Below are positions 1 through 5,829 of a DNA stretch of 8,785 nt, one piece after another (positions within the stretch are counted from its first letter, which is position 1; each line of letters begins with the position of its first letter). The position numbers and the translations under genes are program-made. The notes beneath the pieces are model-generated. The model ran no database searches. It saw only the letters and a program-made list of their open reading frames with translations, and had not been told where the DNA came from. The stretch is from Bacillota bacterium. Lineage in GTDB: Bacteria > Bacillota > Bacilli > Alicyclobacillales > SLC66. Location of the stretch: the NCBI GenBank assembly GCA_021797415.1, contig JAJZZT010000441.1:1-8785 (forward strand), in the 5' to 3' direction.

Positions 1-1243
1 ACCACGCCGCACCTGCCAGCGCGACACCGCCCGCTATTAGCCATGTGGTGGATGAGATGGGCGGGACGGTCGTTGACTTCGGCGCGCTCCCACTTGATGT
101 CCCGCTGCCACTCCCGCTCGTCTGGCTCGGTGCACTCGACACTTGTGACGAATGCGGGTAGCTGTGAATCAGTTGGCAGGTCGCCGGATTGACCACGTTG
201 TACACGTAGCCGCCGCCTGTCGTCTGCTTGTACACGTCGTACCCTGCGTAGGTGCCAAAGTCGTTGCCCGGCCCTGAGTAGCTGCCGAAGTTGGTACACT
301 TGCCGCGCGGCGTGGATGAGGTGACGCCTGTCGCGCCGGATGCCGATGAGCCATTATCAAACAGGTTGGCGAGCGCGGCTTGTGACAGGTTGGCGCTCGA
401 CCCGCTGCCCGTGTACGTCGAACTGAGGATCGTACATTGACCGTCTGCGGTCGCCCGGCGTGTCACACCGCTCTTGGTCATGGTGTAGACTGACAGCCCC
501 GCCGTGCCTGTCGCGCCCGCATAAGTGCCGACTGTCGGGCATTGCGGCGCACTGCTGGATGCGTTACCCTTTTGCAGGATGCTGGTGATGATTTGCTTCA
601 CAAACGGAATGTATTGCGGCGGTGTGACGGAGTTGGGCCGCTGTCCGCTGTTGATGTTGGCGATCGCAAATGGATCATTGATCGGCGTGGCCGATGCAAA
701 CGCATAGATATATGCACCCTTGCCATACGGGATGGCAAAACTGGGATAGATGTAGGTGCCACCAGACTGATAGTAGGGGCTGGATAGAAAGCCATTCGCT
801 TGGAAGCCCGGAATGCGAACTTGGCCGGACACGATCAACGAACGCACATAGGGAATCCCGGACGGAACCGGAGCGAACACTGGATGGCTTAGGCTGTTGT
901 AACCAAGCGGGAAGCCCATCGCCGCCACCATCGCGCCAAAGCCGCCCGGACTCTCGGAAAAGGACGCGATACTTGATCCGAGGATACCCGCGAGCACGGA
1001 CGAAATATCATTGTAGTAGAACGGCCACCCGCACCAGTCGATCCATACCGCGCCGTTTTGCACGAGGTTCGCTACGGTCTGCGGTGATACGCCCGAATAC
1101 TCGCCATTCTCATTGAGGTAGATCGTGAGATTGGAGTCCTGAATCACTGTATCCAGCCGCAAGTCCGTCTCCAACTGGCTCCAGTATGCGCCGGGAGCCG
1201 TGTTCGCCAGATTGTTGTTGTAGACGATAATATTGACCGCCAC
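1..1243 (-). CDS. Unrecognised secreted-type or tail-anchored protein, 3' end cut by window edge
   Basis: The frame is open from a GTG at 1243 to the window edge, giving 414 residues with no stop. The start is fixed by AGGAAGGAGG at 1251-1260, 7 nt upstream; this site overlaps the TAA of the preceding gene. I do not recognise the family. The first ~230 residues are rich in aromatic residues, Pro and Gly, with a WCGWP motif around Cys71 and no signal peptide. Residues 235-270 and 316-356 are two related modules, each bounded by a Cys pair. A Ser/Gly/Thr linker (about 365-394) precedes a hydrophobic stretch starting near Trp401 that runs off the edge and looks like a membrane segment. By position after an XhlA-like gene it may belong to a lysis, envelope or accessory cassette. 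The alternating strand/helix pattern of residues 1-75 could fit a Rossmann-like fold, but that is speculation. Confidence 0.8.
   Translation of the reverse strand, partial: MAVNIIVYNNNLANTAPGAYWSQLETDLRLDTVIQDSNLTIYLNENGEYSGVSPQTVANLVQNGAVWIDWCGWPFYYNDISSVLAGILGSSIASFSESPGGFGAMVAAMGFPLGYNSLSHPVFAPVPSGIPYVRSLIVSGQVRIPGFQANGFLSSPYYQSGGTYIYPSFAIPYGKGAYIYAFASATPINDPFAIANINSGQRPNSVTPPQYIPFVKQIITSILQKGNASSSAPQCPTVGTYAGATGTAGLSVYTMTKSGVTRRATADGQCTILSSTYTGSGSSANLSQAALANLFDNGSSASGATGVTSSTPRGKCTNFGSYSGPGNDFGTYAGYDVYKQTTGGGYVYNVVNPATCQLIHSYPHSSQVSSAPSQTSGSGSGTSSGSAPKSTTVPPISSTTWLIAGGVALAGAAW
176..541 (-). repeat. Duplicated two-cysteine module inside the left-edge gene
   Basis: Residues 235-270 and 316-356 of the protein share the pattern C-x-[TN]-[VF]-G-[TS]-Y-[AS]-G, then G-x-x-V-Y-x-x-T, then a closing C-x-[IL]. 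The cysteines are 35 and 40 residues apart. Spacing and conserved Gly/Tyr positions point to an ancient tandem duplication of a small beta-rich unit. Each cysteine pair could form a disulphide if the domain is extracytoplasmic. The two copies differ strongly at DNA level, so this is a protein-level repeat. Confidence 0.6.
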
Positions 1244-1250
1244 CCGAATC

Positions 1251-1260
1251 CCTCCTTCCT
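1251..1260 (-). promoter_or_regulatory. Shine-Dalgarno site overlapping upstream stop codon
   Basis: AGGAAGGAGG lies 7 nt before the GTG at 1243 and shares its first bases with the TAA stop (1260-1262) of the XhlA-like gene. It decides the GTG start of the left-edge gene and implies translational coupling between the two genes. Confidence 0.8.
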
Positions 1261-1649
1261 TACGGCTTCCCTCCGCCTGAAATCCACTGGTGCAAATAGT
1301 CGAACGCTGTGTATCCGATGGCCATGAGCGTCACCAGCACGCCTGTGAGCCAATTGCGCCAGCCGCTGAGTTTGTCTACGCGCCCTTTGATCGCTTCGAT
1401 CTTGCCCGCCGCGTCGTCCCGTTCCTTGTCGCGACGCTCGGATATCTCTTTGACTTCGTCGCGCGTGATGTAGCGTGTGTGGATGTCGCTCATGGTGCGC
1501 GTGGCCGCCGATAACGTCTCGTCCATGTGGGATATGTCATCGCGTATGCCTGATGTCTGTTCGGCCAGCGCAATCAGGGACTCGCCTTGATGCTCGACTT
1601 TCGTTTGCAATCGCAACAGAATGGCTTCGACAGAAAATTCCTCCGCCAC
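1260..1649 (-). CDS. XhlA-like coiled-coil membrane protein (holin/haemolysin type)
   Basis: The product is 129 residues from the GTG at 1649. Residues about 5-95 are highly charged and heptad-like, as in a coiled coil. Residues about 100-119 (from WLTGVL to FDYL) form one hydrophobic membrane segment, followed by a short GGGKP tail. This layout matches phage XhlA/haemolysin-type proteins that work with holins in host lysis, although those are usually about 90 residues, so this one has a longer coil. The frame continues up to a TTG at 1694, but that codon lies at the loop of a terminator hairpin and has no Shine-Dalgarno. The GTG at 1649 has AGGGG (1658-1662) 8 nt upstream. The gene follows a papain-like hydrolase and directly precedes the left-edge gene. 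A tail or anchor role instead of lysis is possible. Confidence 0.72.
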   Translation of the reverse strand: MAEEFSVEAILLRLQTKVEHQGESLIALAEQTSGIRDDISHMDETLSAATRTMSDIHTRYITRDEVKEISERRDKERDDAAGKIEAIKGRVDKLSGWRNWLTGVLVTLMAIGYTAFDYLHQWISGGGKP

Positions 1650-1657
1650 AGACGACA

Positions 1658-1662
1658 CCCCT
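1658..1662 (-). promoter_or_regulatory. Shine-Dalgarno that decides the XhlA-like start
   Basis: AGGGG is 8 nt from the GTG at 1649. Start choices further upstream have no such site, and the first (TTG, 1694) is buried in a hairpin. The match is moderate, so the exact start carries some doubt. Confidence 0.5.
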
Positions 1663-1668
1663 AACGCG

Positions 1669-1708
1669 AAAAGTACCCGCCGCTCTTTAGGCAAAGAGTA
1701 GCAGGTAC
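1669..1708 (-). terminator. Strong intrinsic terminator hairpin
   Basis: On the minus strand two 16-nt arms (1708-1693 and 1688-1673) surround the 4-nt loop GCCT. Fifteen of 16 positions pair, two of them as G-U, with one A-C mismatch. The stem is followed at once by TTTT (1672-1669). It begins 23 nt after the TAG of the papain-like gene, as expected for a Rho-independent terminator. No T-run follows on the plus strand, so it should work only for leftward transcription. Confidence 0.78.
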
Positions 1709-1730
1709 GGAAGTCGAGCGCCGAAACTTG

Positions 1731-2306
1731 CTATTGAAGCCGCCACAGCGGACCGGGCAGGTCAATCGCCAAGCCTTCAGGCGAATAGAACCGTTTGCGC
1801 AGCCCCTTGTAGCCCACATTGCGCAGCACTGTGGTGTCAAACGTGGTGCAGATGAGGCGATGATGCTCCTCTTCTCCGACGTGGATCGCCGGAAGCTGGA
1901 CTAGGCCGAATGTAGCCTCGTGGAGAGCGGAAGCCATACCGTGCCAGAGGTAACGAGCGCCTAAATAGAAGTCGAGCGGCAAGTCATACCTTATGCCGTA
2001 GAGGGCGCGGGCAGCGTCAGGAACGGCTTCGCGTTGGTCAGGCGTGAGCGGTAGGCGTTTGAGCCAGAGTTGCTGCGTGGCGGGCAGGGAGGACAGGGCA
2101 GACTGATGGCAGATGCCATTCTCCTGCGCGAAGTTCTCCGAGTCCAGTATGATGCCGACGTGAAAGAACAGCGGCTGTTTGATGCCGGGATGCTCCAACA
2201 TTTCCCCGAGGATGACGGAAGCGTCGAGCGCGTAGCCGAACCATGATTTGTCGTGCGGATCGGGCACGAAGCAGAGCACGTCGCCTGCCATAGCTTGTGA
2301 GTTCAT
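1731..2306 (-). CDS. Permuted papain-like cysteine hydrolase (YiiX/NlpC-P60 type), probable peptidoglycan-acting
   Basis: The product is 191 residues. It opens with a GDVLCF motif (residues 8-13), then FFHVGIILD with His49, a YGIRYDLPLDF stretch (about 103-113) and HRLICTTF with Cys153. The order GD motif, His, then Cys near the C-terminal part is that of the circularly permuted NlpC/P60 (YiiX/YebB-like) group, known for amide or peptide bond hydrolysis, often on cell-wall peptides. No signal peptide or wall-binding domain is present, so export would need a holin or other route. The ATG at 2306 has AAGGGGGGG (2314-2322) 7 nt upstream; Met6 has no such site. It sits between a divergent methyltransferase and a terminator, so it probably starts its own transcript or depends on read-through. 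Endolysin, wall-remodelling enzyme or acyl-hydrolase are all possible. Confidence 0.7.
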   Translation of the reverse strand: MNSQAMAGDVLCFVPDPHDKSWFGYALDASVILGEMLEHPGIKQPLFFHVGIILDSENFAQENGICHQSALSSLPATQQLWLKRLPLTPDQREAVPDAARALYGIRYDLPLDFYLGARYLWHGMASALHEATFGLVQLPAIHVGEEEHHRLICTTFDTTVLRNVGYKGLRKRFYSPEGLAIDLPGPLWRLQ

Positions 2307-2313
2307 GTCGATT

Positions 2314-2322
2314 CCCCCCCTT
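2314..2322 (-). promoter_or_regulatory. G7-tract ribosome-binding site of the papain-like gene
   Basis: AAGGGGGGG lies 7 nt before the ATG at 2306. It is unusual because the usual AGGAGG core is replaced by a seven-G homopolymer, a tract prone to length change. Confidence 0.65.
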
Positions 2323-2370
2323 AGAGGCAGTGTAGAGGGAAGCGGGGAAGAGGGCAGGAAGTAAGTTCGA

Positions 2371-2399
2371 TAGACACACCAGCAAGCAGGTGATATAGT
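2371..2399 (+). promoter_or_regulatory. Sigma-70/SigA-type promoter of the methyltransferase gene
   Basis: A -35 box TAGACA (2371-2376, 5 of 6 to TTGACA) and a -10 box TATAGT (2394-2399, 5 of 6 to TATAAT) are separated by exactly 17 bp. Transcription would begin near 2406, leaving a leader of about 17-29 nt before the gene. The position in the divergent gap supports its use. Between the boxes lies a dyad, CACC-8 nt-GGTG. Confidence 0.7.
2377..2392. promoter_or_regulatory. Dyad in the promoter spacer, possible operator
   Basis: CACCAGCAAGCAGGTG is a 16-bp inverted repeat with 12 symmetric positions (CACC, GC, GC, GGTG). It fills nearly the whole spacer between the -35 and -10 boxes. A dimeric repressor bound there would block RNA polymerase. 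This is inference from position and symmetry only; the repressor is not in the window. Confidence 0.4.
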
Positions 2400-2422
2400 T
2401 TCACTAAGCGTTTCTAAAGAAA

Positions 2423-3328
2423 GTGGATGATACTATGGGGCTTCTTCATAGACAAGTCGGATATGGCCTGCTTCAAGGAGAAGGTCTCGAAATAGGCGCT
2501 TTGCACGAACCCGCAGTCCTTTCATCTGAATGCCGCGTTCAATACCTAGATATTGCAGACGAAAAAACCTTGCAAAACAATTTCAGAGAACTAGACGGCC
2601 AATCCATCACGACTCCTGATTGGATTGGAGATATTGGGCTTTCTCCAATATCGGATATCACAGGGCGGACATTTGACTTTGTCATCATGAACCATGTTTT
2701 AGAGCATACTGCTAATCCTATACAAGTGATTAAAAATATCTGGCAGGGGATCCATCCCGGCGGTCTATTCATTCTTTCCATACCAGACAAACGATTCACC
2801 TTTGACAATAAACGAAGCCTTACCACTTGGGAGCATTTGCTTGCCGATTATCACCTAGAAGTAGCAGACGTTCATGACGATCATTACGTTGATTTCCTTG
2901 CAAATGTTCATCCGCAAGTTTTCGATAGCAAGGAGGCGTTTATTGATGCCGTTCGAAACGTCAGGAACAGGCACGAACACGCACATGTTTGGGATAGCGA
3001 TTCTTTCGATATCTTTTTGTCTCGCACATTCAAACTGTTAGGCAAGGATTTTTCCACTTTATATAGATGCATCGGAAACAACACCAATTTAGAATATTTT
3101 TGTGTAATCGGCAAGCCTCCATGCATTTCTCGTGACGAAATACTCATGAAAGTGCTGATGGGCATATGGCTTGAACGGGAAGATTTGCGTAATGCGTTTC
3201 CTGATTTTGCACAAGGAAATATGTCCTCGCTGATTTCGTGGGCATCAGTCGCAAAAGAAGCAGGAGATTCTTCGGCATTCATTGTCAACCAATACAACAA
3301 TGAACTTTCTAATTACTATAAATCGTAG
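2423..3328 (+). CDS. Class I SAM-dependent methyltransferase, reversed accessory (moron-like) gene
   Basis: The product is 301 residues from GTG, or 297 from the ATG at 2435; neither has a strong Shine-Dalgarno. A motif-I-like GLEIGALHEP (21-30) and YLDIAD (41-46) form the SAM-binding half. FDFVIMNHVLEH (84-95) and GGLFILSIPD (113-122) are typical of the Methyltransf_11/23 group. HEHAHVWDSDSF (184-195) resembles a motif in methyltransferases of surface-glycan clusters, and the C-terminal 50 residues (WLEREDLRNAFPDF onward) resemble tails on glycan-modifying enzymes. The substrate is therefore more likely a sugar or envelope polymer than DNA; no DNA methylase NPPY or PC motif is seen. It is the only plus-strand gene, has its own promoter and is visibly AT-richer than most neighbours. 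It faces the tailspike gene tail to tail, 35 bp apart. Confidence 0.82.
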   Translation: MDDTMGLLHRQVGYGLLQGEGLEIGALHEPAVLSSECRVQYLDIADEKTLQNNFRELDGQSITTPDWIGDIGLSPISDITGRTFDFVIMNHVLEHTANPIQVIKNIWQGIHPGGLFILSIPDKRFTFDNKRSLTTWEHLLADYHLEVADVHDDHYVDFLANVHPQVFDSKEAFIDAVRNVRNRHEHAHVWDSDSFDIFLSRTFKLLGKDFSTLYRCIGNNTNLEYFCVIGKPPCISRDEILMKVLMGIWLEREDLRNAFPDFAQGNMSSLISWASVAKEAGDSSAFIVNQYNNELSNYYKS

Positions 3329-3340
3329 ATTTCAGTGAGT

Positions 3341-3365
3341 ACATTTTGCAGTAGCGATGTGTTTT
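3341..3365 (+). terminator. Weak candidate terminator between convergent genes
   Basis: ACAT (3341-3344) pairs with ATGT (3357-3360) and GC with GC inside, around an AGTA loop, followed by GTTTTAC. The stem is short and interrupted by an internal loop, and the T-run reaches into the stop codon region of the opposing gene. It is the only hairpin I see after the methyltransferase. Confidence 0.22.
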
Positions 3366-4848
3366 ACAACCCGATCCATACCCATGTCGGCGCAGTAGTA
3401 TAAGCCCCGAGGTTGATGTATTGTCCTGCCGCGAGCGTTACACCGCCCGACGCAAGTCCGGTCGCGGTTGTCGCGGATGTGTTTCCGATTCCAATATTGA
3501 CGGCTGCACCGCCAACAACGATTACCTGAACAGTATAGGGAAATGGATTGACGATGGATGCGCTCGCGGCTGGAATGGTTGGGGATGTTTGAATTCCAGT
3601 CGGATTATAACCGTGGTTCCCCTCAAAAATGTTACCCGCGCCCACCGCAAGATTATTTCTCTGTCCAATTGAAGGGCCGAGATAATTGTTTCTGGCAATA
3701 ATATTGGACCCCCCCCCGCCATTTAGTTGGTAGGCCATCGTCTTAGTCGACTGATCATCAAACAGCATATTATTCTCAATCAAAATATCAGTAACCGAAG
3801 ACGAAGAAATCTCAATTCCCACGCCATTGGTTCCGCCTTGGCCCTCGTTGCGAATGTGATTGCCGACTATGTTGACGAAAATTGAACTATTCTCTAAATG
3901 AATTCCTCCGCCATTGTTATCATGCGATAAATTCCCCGCAACAAGAGAAGACTTAGCAGCCCCCAATTGAATACCGTCTAAAGTGTTATTAAAAATGATG
4001 TTGTTTTTTATCGTAATTCCTTCATTGTTAACGGGTATGGATTGTCCTGAATTACACTCAATTCCACTCATTGAATTTCCATAGCAAATATTATTCTCGA
4101 TGGTTATATCGTGACACGGATTGGTCTGAGAAGAATCATTTAATACGGATATTCCGCTCCCTGACGTTTGGCCGTGCAGCAACGAATTCGATATCCCACT
4201 CTGAAAAACACCACCATAAAAAGCAAACCCTTCATCGTTAAGCCCTGAAATGTGACAATTAACTGCCCAACAATTATAAGAAGTGGTGGCAGACGTTGCC
4301 GCGAATCCAGCCGCATTCCCGCAATCCAGCAACGTTAAATTATCAAGCAAAACATCGTGTACATCTACTAGGTTAAATGGTCCGTTGTAGCAATTTTGAA
4401 TTGTGATATCTCTGATGGTTAGATGGTGTACTCCAGAACCGTTCGGAACGGCGATAGCGTTTGTCTGTGAAGGTCCTGGCGCTGTTTGCGCAGACTTATT
4501 CCCGTCGAGAATCCCATTTCCACGAATAACGACATTAAATGTACTGGCGTCCATCAAAAACATCGTATTGTTCATAGCGGGCGCAGCAATGCAAGTTCCG
4601 TTTATAATTAACTCGGAATTGTTAGGAACAACAACTGATTTGCCGATCATGAACGTGTCACTTTGCTGTCCAATCAAACACGGTCCGTTCCCCGCCGCCG
4701 CATTCACCGCCGCCTGAATCGCCGCCGTATCATCATGCACACCATCGCCGACCGCGCCGAAATCCTTGACGTTCACGACGCCATACTTGCCCGTCCAGAA
4801 GTCATATGAGGATTGGTTGAACGCCTCTCTCCGCAGTCCGTTTGCCAT
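3364..4848 (-). CDS. Phage tailspike with pectate-lyase-like right-handed beta-helix
   Basis: The product is 494 residues. Residues 25-50 (VNVKDFGAVGDGVHDDTAAI and on) are the hallmark of the Pectate_lyase_3 family, the N-terminal cap of tailspike beta-helices. Residues about 75-415 carry beta-helix coils rich in Asn and Gly, such as ITIENNICYGN (248-258) and ITIKNNIIFNN (278-288). From about 433 to the end a separate module (NPFPYTVQVIVVGG to TWVWIGL) resembles a C-terminal beta-sandwich common on Firmicutes phage tail proteins. Such proteins bind and often cleave surface polysaccharide. The ATG has AGGAGG at 4856-4861, 7 nt upstream. The ends of the gene are GC-rich and the middle is AT-rich, pointing to a replaced receptor-binding domain. 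A G9 tract lies at residues 378-380. Enzyme class and substrate cannot be read from the sequence. Confidence 0.88.
   Translation of the reverse strand: MANGLRREAFNQSSYDFWTGKYGVVNVKDFGAVGDGVHDDTAAIQAAVNAAAGNGPCLIGQQSDTFMIGKSVVVPNNSELIINGTCIAAPAMNNTMFLMDASTFNVVIRGNGILDGNKSAQTAPGPSQTNAIAVPNGSGVHHLTIRDITIQNCYNGPFNLVDVHDVLLDNLTLLDCGNAAGFAATSATTSYNCWAVNCHISGLNDEGFAFYGGVFQSGISNSLLHGQTSGSGISVLNDSSQTNPCHDITIENNICYGNSMSGIECNSGQSIPVNNEGITIKNNIIFNNTLDGIQLGAAKSSLVAGNLSHDNNGGGIHLENSSIFVNIVGNHIRNEGQGGTNGVGIEISSSSVTDILIENNMLFDDQSTKTMAYQLNGGGGSNIIARNNYLGPSIGQRNNLAVGAGNIFEGNHGYNPTGIQTSPTIPAASASIVNPFPYTVQVIVVGGAAVNIGIGNTSATTATGLASGGVTLAAGQYINLGAYTTAPTWVWIGL
3709..3717 (-). repeat. G9 homopolymer inside the tailspike reading frame
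   Basis: Nine G on the minus strand encode Gly378-380 of the tailspike. Loss of one G would switch to a frame reading PILLPETIIS and ending at 3522, removing the C-terminal module. Gain of one G would reach a TAA after about 18 codons. Tracts of this length are known slippage sites in phase-variable genes; here the effect is inferred. Confidence 0.85.
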
Positions 4849-4883
4849 GATGGTGCCTCCTATACGTTCTGTATCGCCAGTGT

Positions 4884-4917
4884 CAAGCCGCCATCAGACT
4901 ATGCTGCCAGCGGCTTG
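4884..4917. repeat. Inverted repeat between tail gene and tailspike
   Basis: CAAGCCGC (4884-4891) and GCGGCTTG (4910-4917) are perfect 8-bp arms around an 18-nt loop that holds a further CAG/CTG pairing. It lies in the 96-bp gap between the two genes, the longest gap in the tail cluster. No T-run follows on either strand, so it is not a standard terminator. Transcript processing, stability or partial attenuation are possible roles. Confidence 0.6.
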
Positions 4918-4944
4918 TGCCTCTTAGTGTCCGAATGCGAGCCA

Positions 4945-5451
4945 TCACTCCGCAATCATTGCCGCTGTGAGCAGGGTCGTCGCGCTGGTCGTCACTGAGT
5001 AATACCAAGATGGCGGAACCTTCAGATAGACCATGCGCGGCGCTGTGTTTGATGTGCCCCCGCCGATCTGATCGGTGTAGATGGTTGATGGCGTGCTCGA
5101 TGATCCGAGCGCGACGACGACTGTGCCCGCTGTGCCCGATGTGGTCGCGTAGGCGGGCTGATAGATGTTCATGTATCGACCTGATGTGTTCTGGTAGACC
5201 GTGCCGCTCACCAAAGGCGATGCAGGAGGCGTTTGTGCGCCCAAGGGAACGCTTGTGAAGCCGCCGGATGCAGTAACGAGTCCGGTGACGGTAACTGCTC
5301 CATTTACGGTTTGCAATCCCGTGTCATTCGTGGTCTCCTGTAGATTCGTCCATGCAGTTCCGTTCCACCATTGCAGCGTAGTTGTCTGCGCCGTATCATC
5401 GACCACAATCTGCACGTAATTGGGTATTAGTGTAAGAATAGCCTGTGCCAT
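4945..5451 (-). CDS. Phage tail or fibre-associated structural protein, 168 residues
   Basis: The ATG at 5451 has AAGGAGG 7 nt upstream, overlapping the TAA of the preceding gene. Residues 1-45 hold beta-strands with a tryptophan patch (LQWWNGTAW, 26-34) like a short carbohydrate-binding or trimer-forming segment. Residues 46-75 are a Thr/Val/Gly-rich stalk (NGAVTVTGLVTASGG). The remainder (about 78-168), with GTVYQNTSGRYMNIYQPAY and PRMVYLKVPPSWYY, resembles C-terminal domains found on tail fibre or adhesion proteins of Firmicutes phages, known to me from memory rather than a named family. It stands directly before the tailspike and is GC-rich. A receptor-binding or decoration role is likely but not proven. 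Confidence 0.75.
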   Translation of the reverse strand: MAQAILTLIPNYVQIVVDDTAQTTTLQWWNGTAWTNLQETTNDTGLQTVNGAVTVTGLVTASGGFTSVPLGAQTPPASPLVSGTVYQNTSGRYMNIYQPAYATTSGTAGTVVVALGSSSTPSTIYTDQIGGGTSNTAPRMVYLKVPPSWYYSVTTSATTLLTAAMIAE

Positions 5452-5463
5452 GTTGCCGCCTCC

Positions 5464-5796
5464 TTAGATGAATGCTCCGAGTGTGACTGCGCCGCTTGAT
5501 CCGACGACCACCTTGCCGCCCGCGCCGACCGTCAGGCTGTTCAGTATCAGCGAACCATTCACGCGCTCATAGCCGTTGACCGTCAGACTGTTATAAGCCC
5601 GCTCATCGCCGCTCGCCACGAATCGAATCTGCCCTGCTGCGACGGTCGCGTTGTTGACCTCTGTCGCGAAGTCGGTCACGGGAACGCGGGCATATCCGCT
5701 GTCGTCTACGGGAATTGCAGTGCCTCCCGTTTGCGTTATTCCTACCGATTCAGGAACTTGTGATATTGATGGAGCGGGATCGGTATAGATAGACAT
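5464..5796 (-). CDS. Small beta-rich structural protein with shared N-terminal tag
   Basis: The product is 110 residues from the ATG at 5796. An ATG two codons earlier (5802) is only 1 nt from the G-run, while the ATG at 5796 is 7 nt from AAGGGGG (5804-5810). The chosen start also gives MSIYTDPAPSISQ, matching the N-terminus of the next gene upstream (MSIFTDPSASTSQ). The C-terminal 35 residues repeat short Val/Gly/Ser/Leu strands (VNGSLILNSLTVGAGG), like the coils of a small beta-solenoid. No family is recognised. The shared tag suggests that this protein and its neighbour attach to the same virion partner. The stop overlaps the Shine-Dalgarno of the next gene. Confidence 0.72.
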   Translation of the reverse strand: MSIYTDPAPSISQVPESVGITQTGGTAIPVDDSGYARVPVTDFATEVNNATVAAGQIRFVASGDERAYNSLTVNGYERVNGSLILNSLTVGAGGKVVVGSSGAVTLGAFI

Positions 5797-5803
5797 TTCC
5801 ATT

Positions 5804-5810
5804 CCCCCTT
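5804..5810 (-). promoter_or_regulatory. Ribosome-binding site deciding the start at 5796
   Basis: AAGGGGG is placed 7 nt from the second ATG and only 1 nt from the first. The arrangement AATG-x-AAATGTC is repeated before the neighbouring gene at 6777, showing that the leader was duplicated with the tag. Confidence 0.6.
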
Positions 5811-5829
5811 AACCGTGATGGGTGTTTAA

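Noticed and set aside
694..1116. Plus-strand open frame of 140 codons
   Set aside because: It lies opposite the left-edge gene, whose start, Shine-Dalgarno and regular composition are convincing. The plus-strand product is Arg/Ser/Thr-rich with no motif.
1650..1694. TTG start of the XhlA-like gene at 1694
   Set aside because: The codon sits at the terminator hairpin loop, and there is no Shine-Dalgarno in front of it.
2038..2385. Minus-strand open frame of 115 codons upstream of and overlapping the hydrolase
   Set aside because: It is out of frame with the hydrolase, rich in Arg and His as shadow frames of GC-rich genes are, and has no Shine-Dalgarno.
2423..3328. DNA methyltransferase of a restriction or anti-restriction system
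   Set aside because: No NPPY/DPPY or PC-type catalytic motif and no target-recognition region; the motifs fit small-molecule or glycan methyltransferases.
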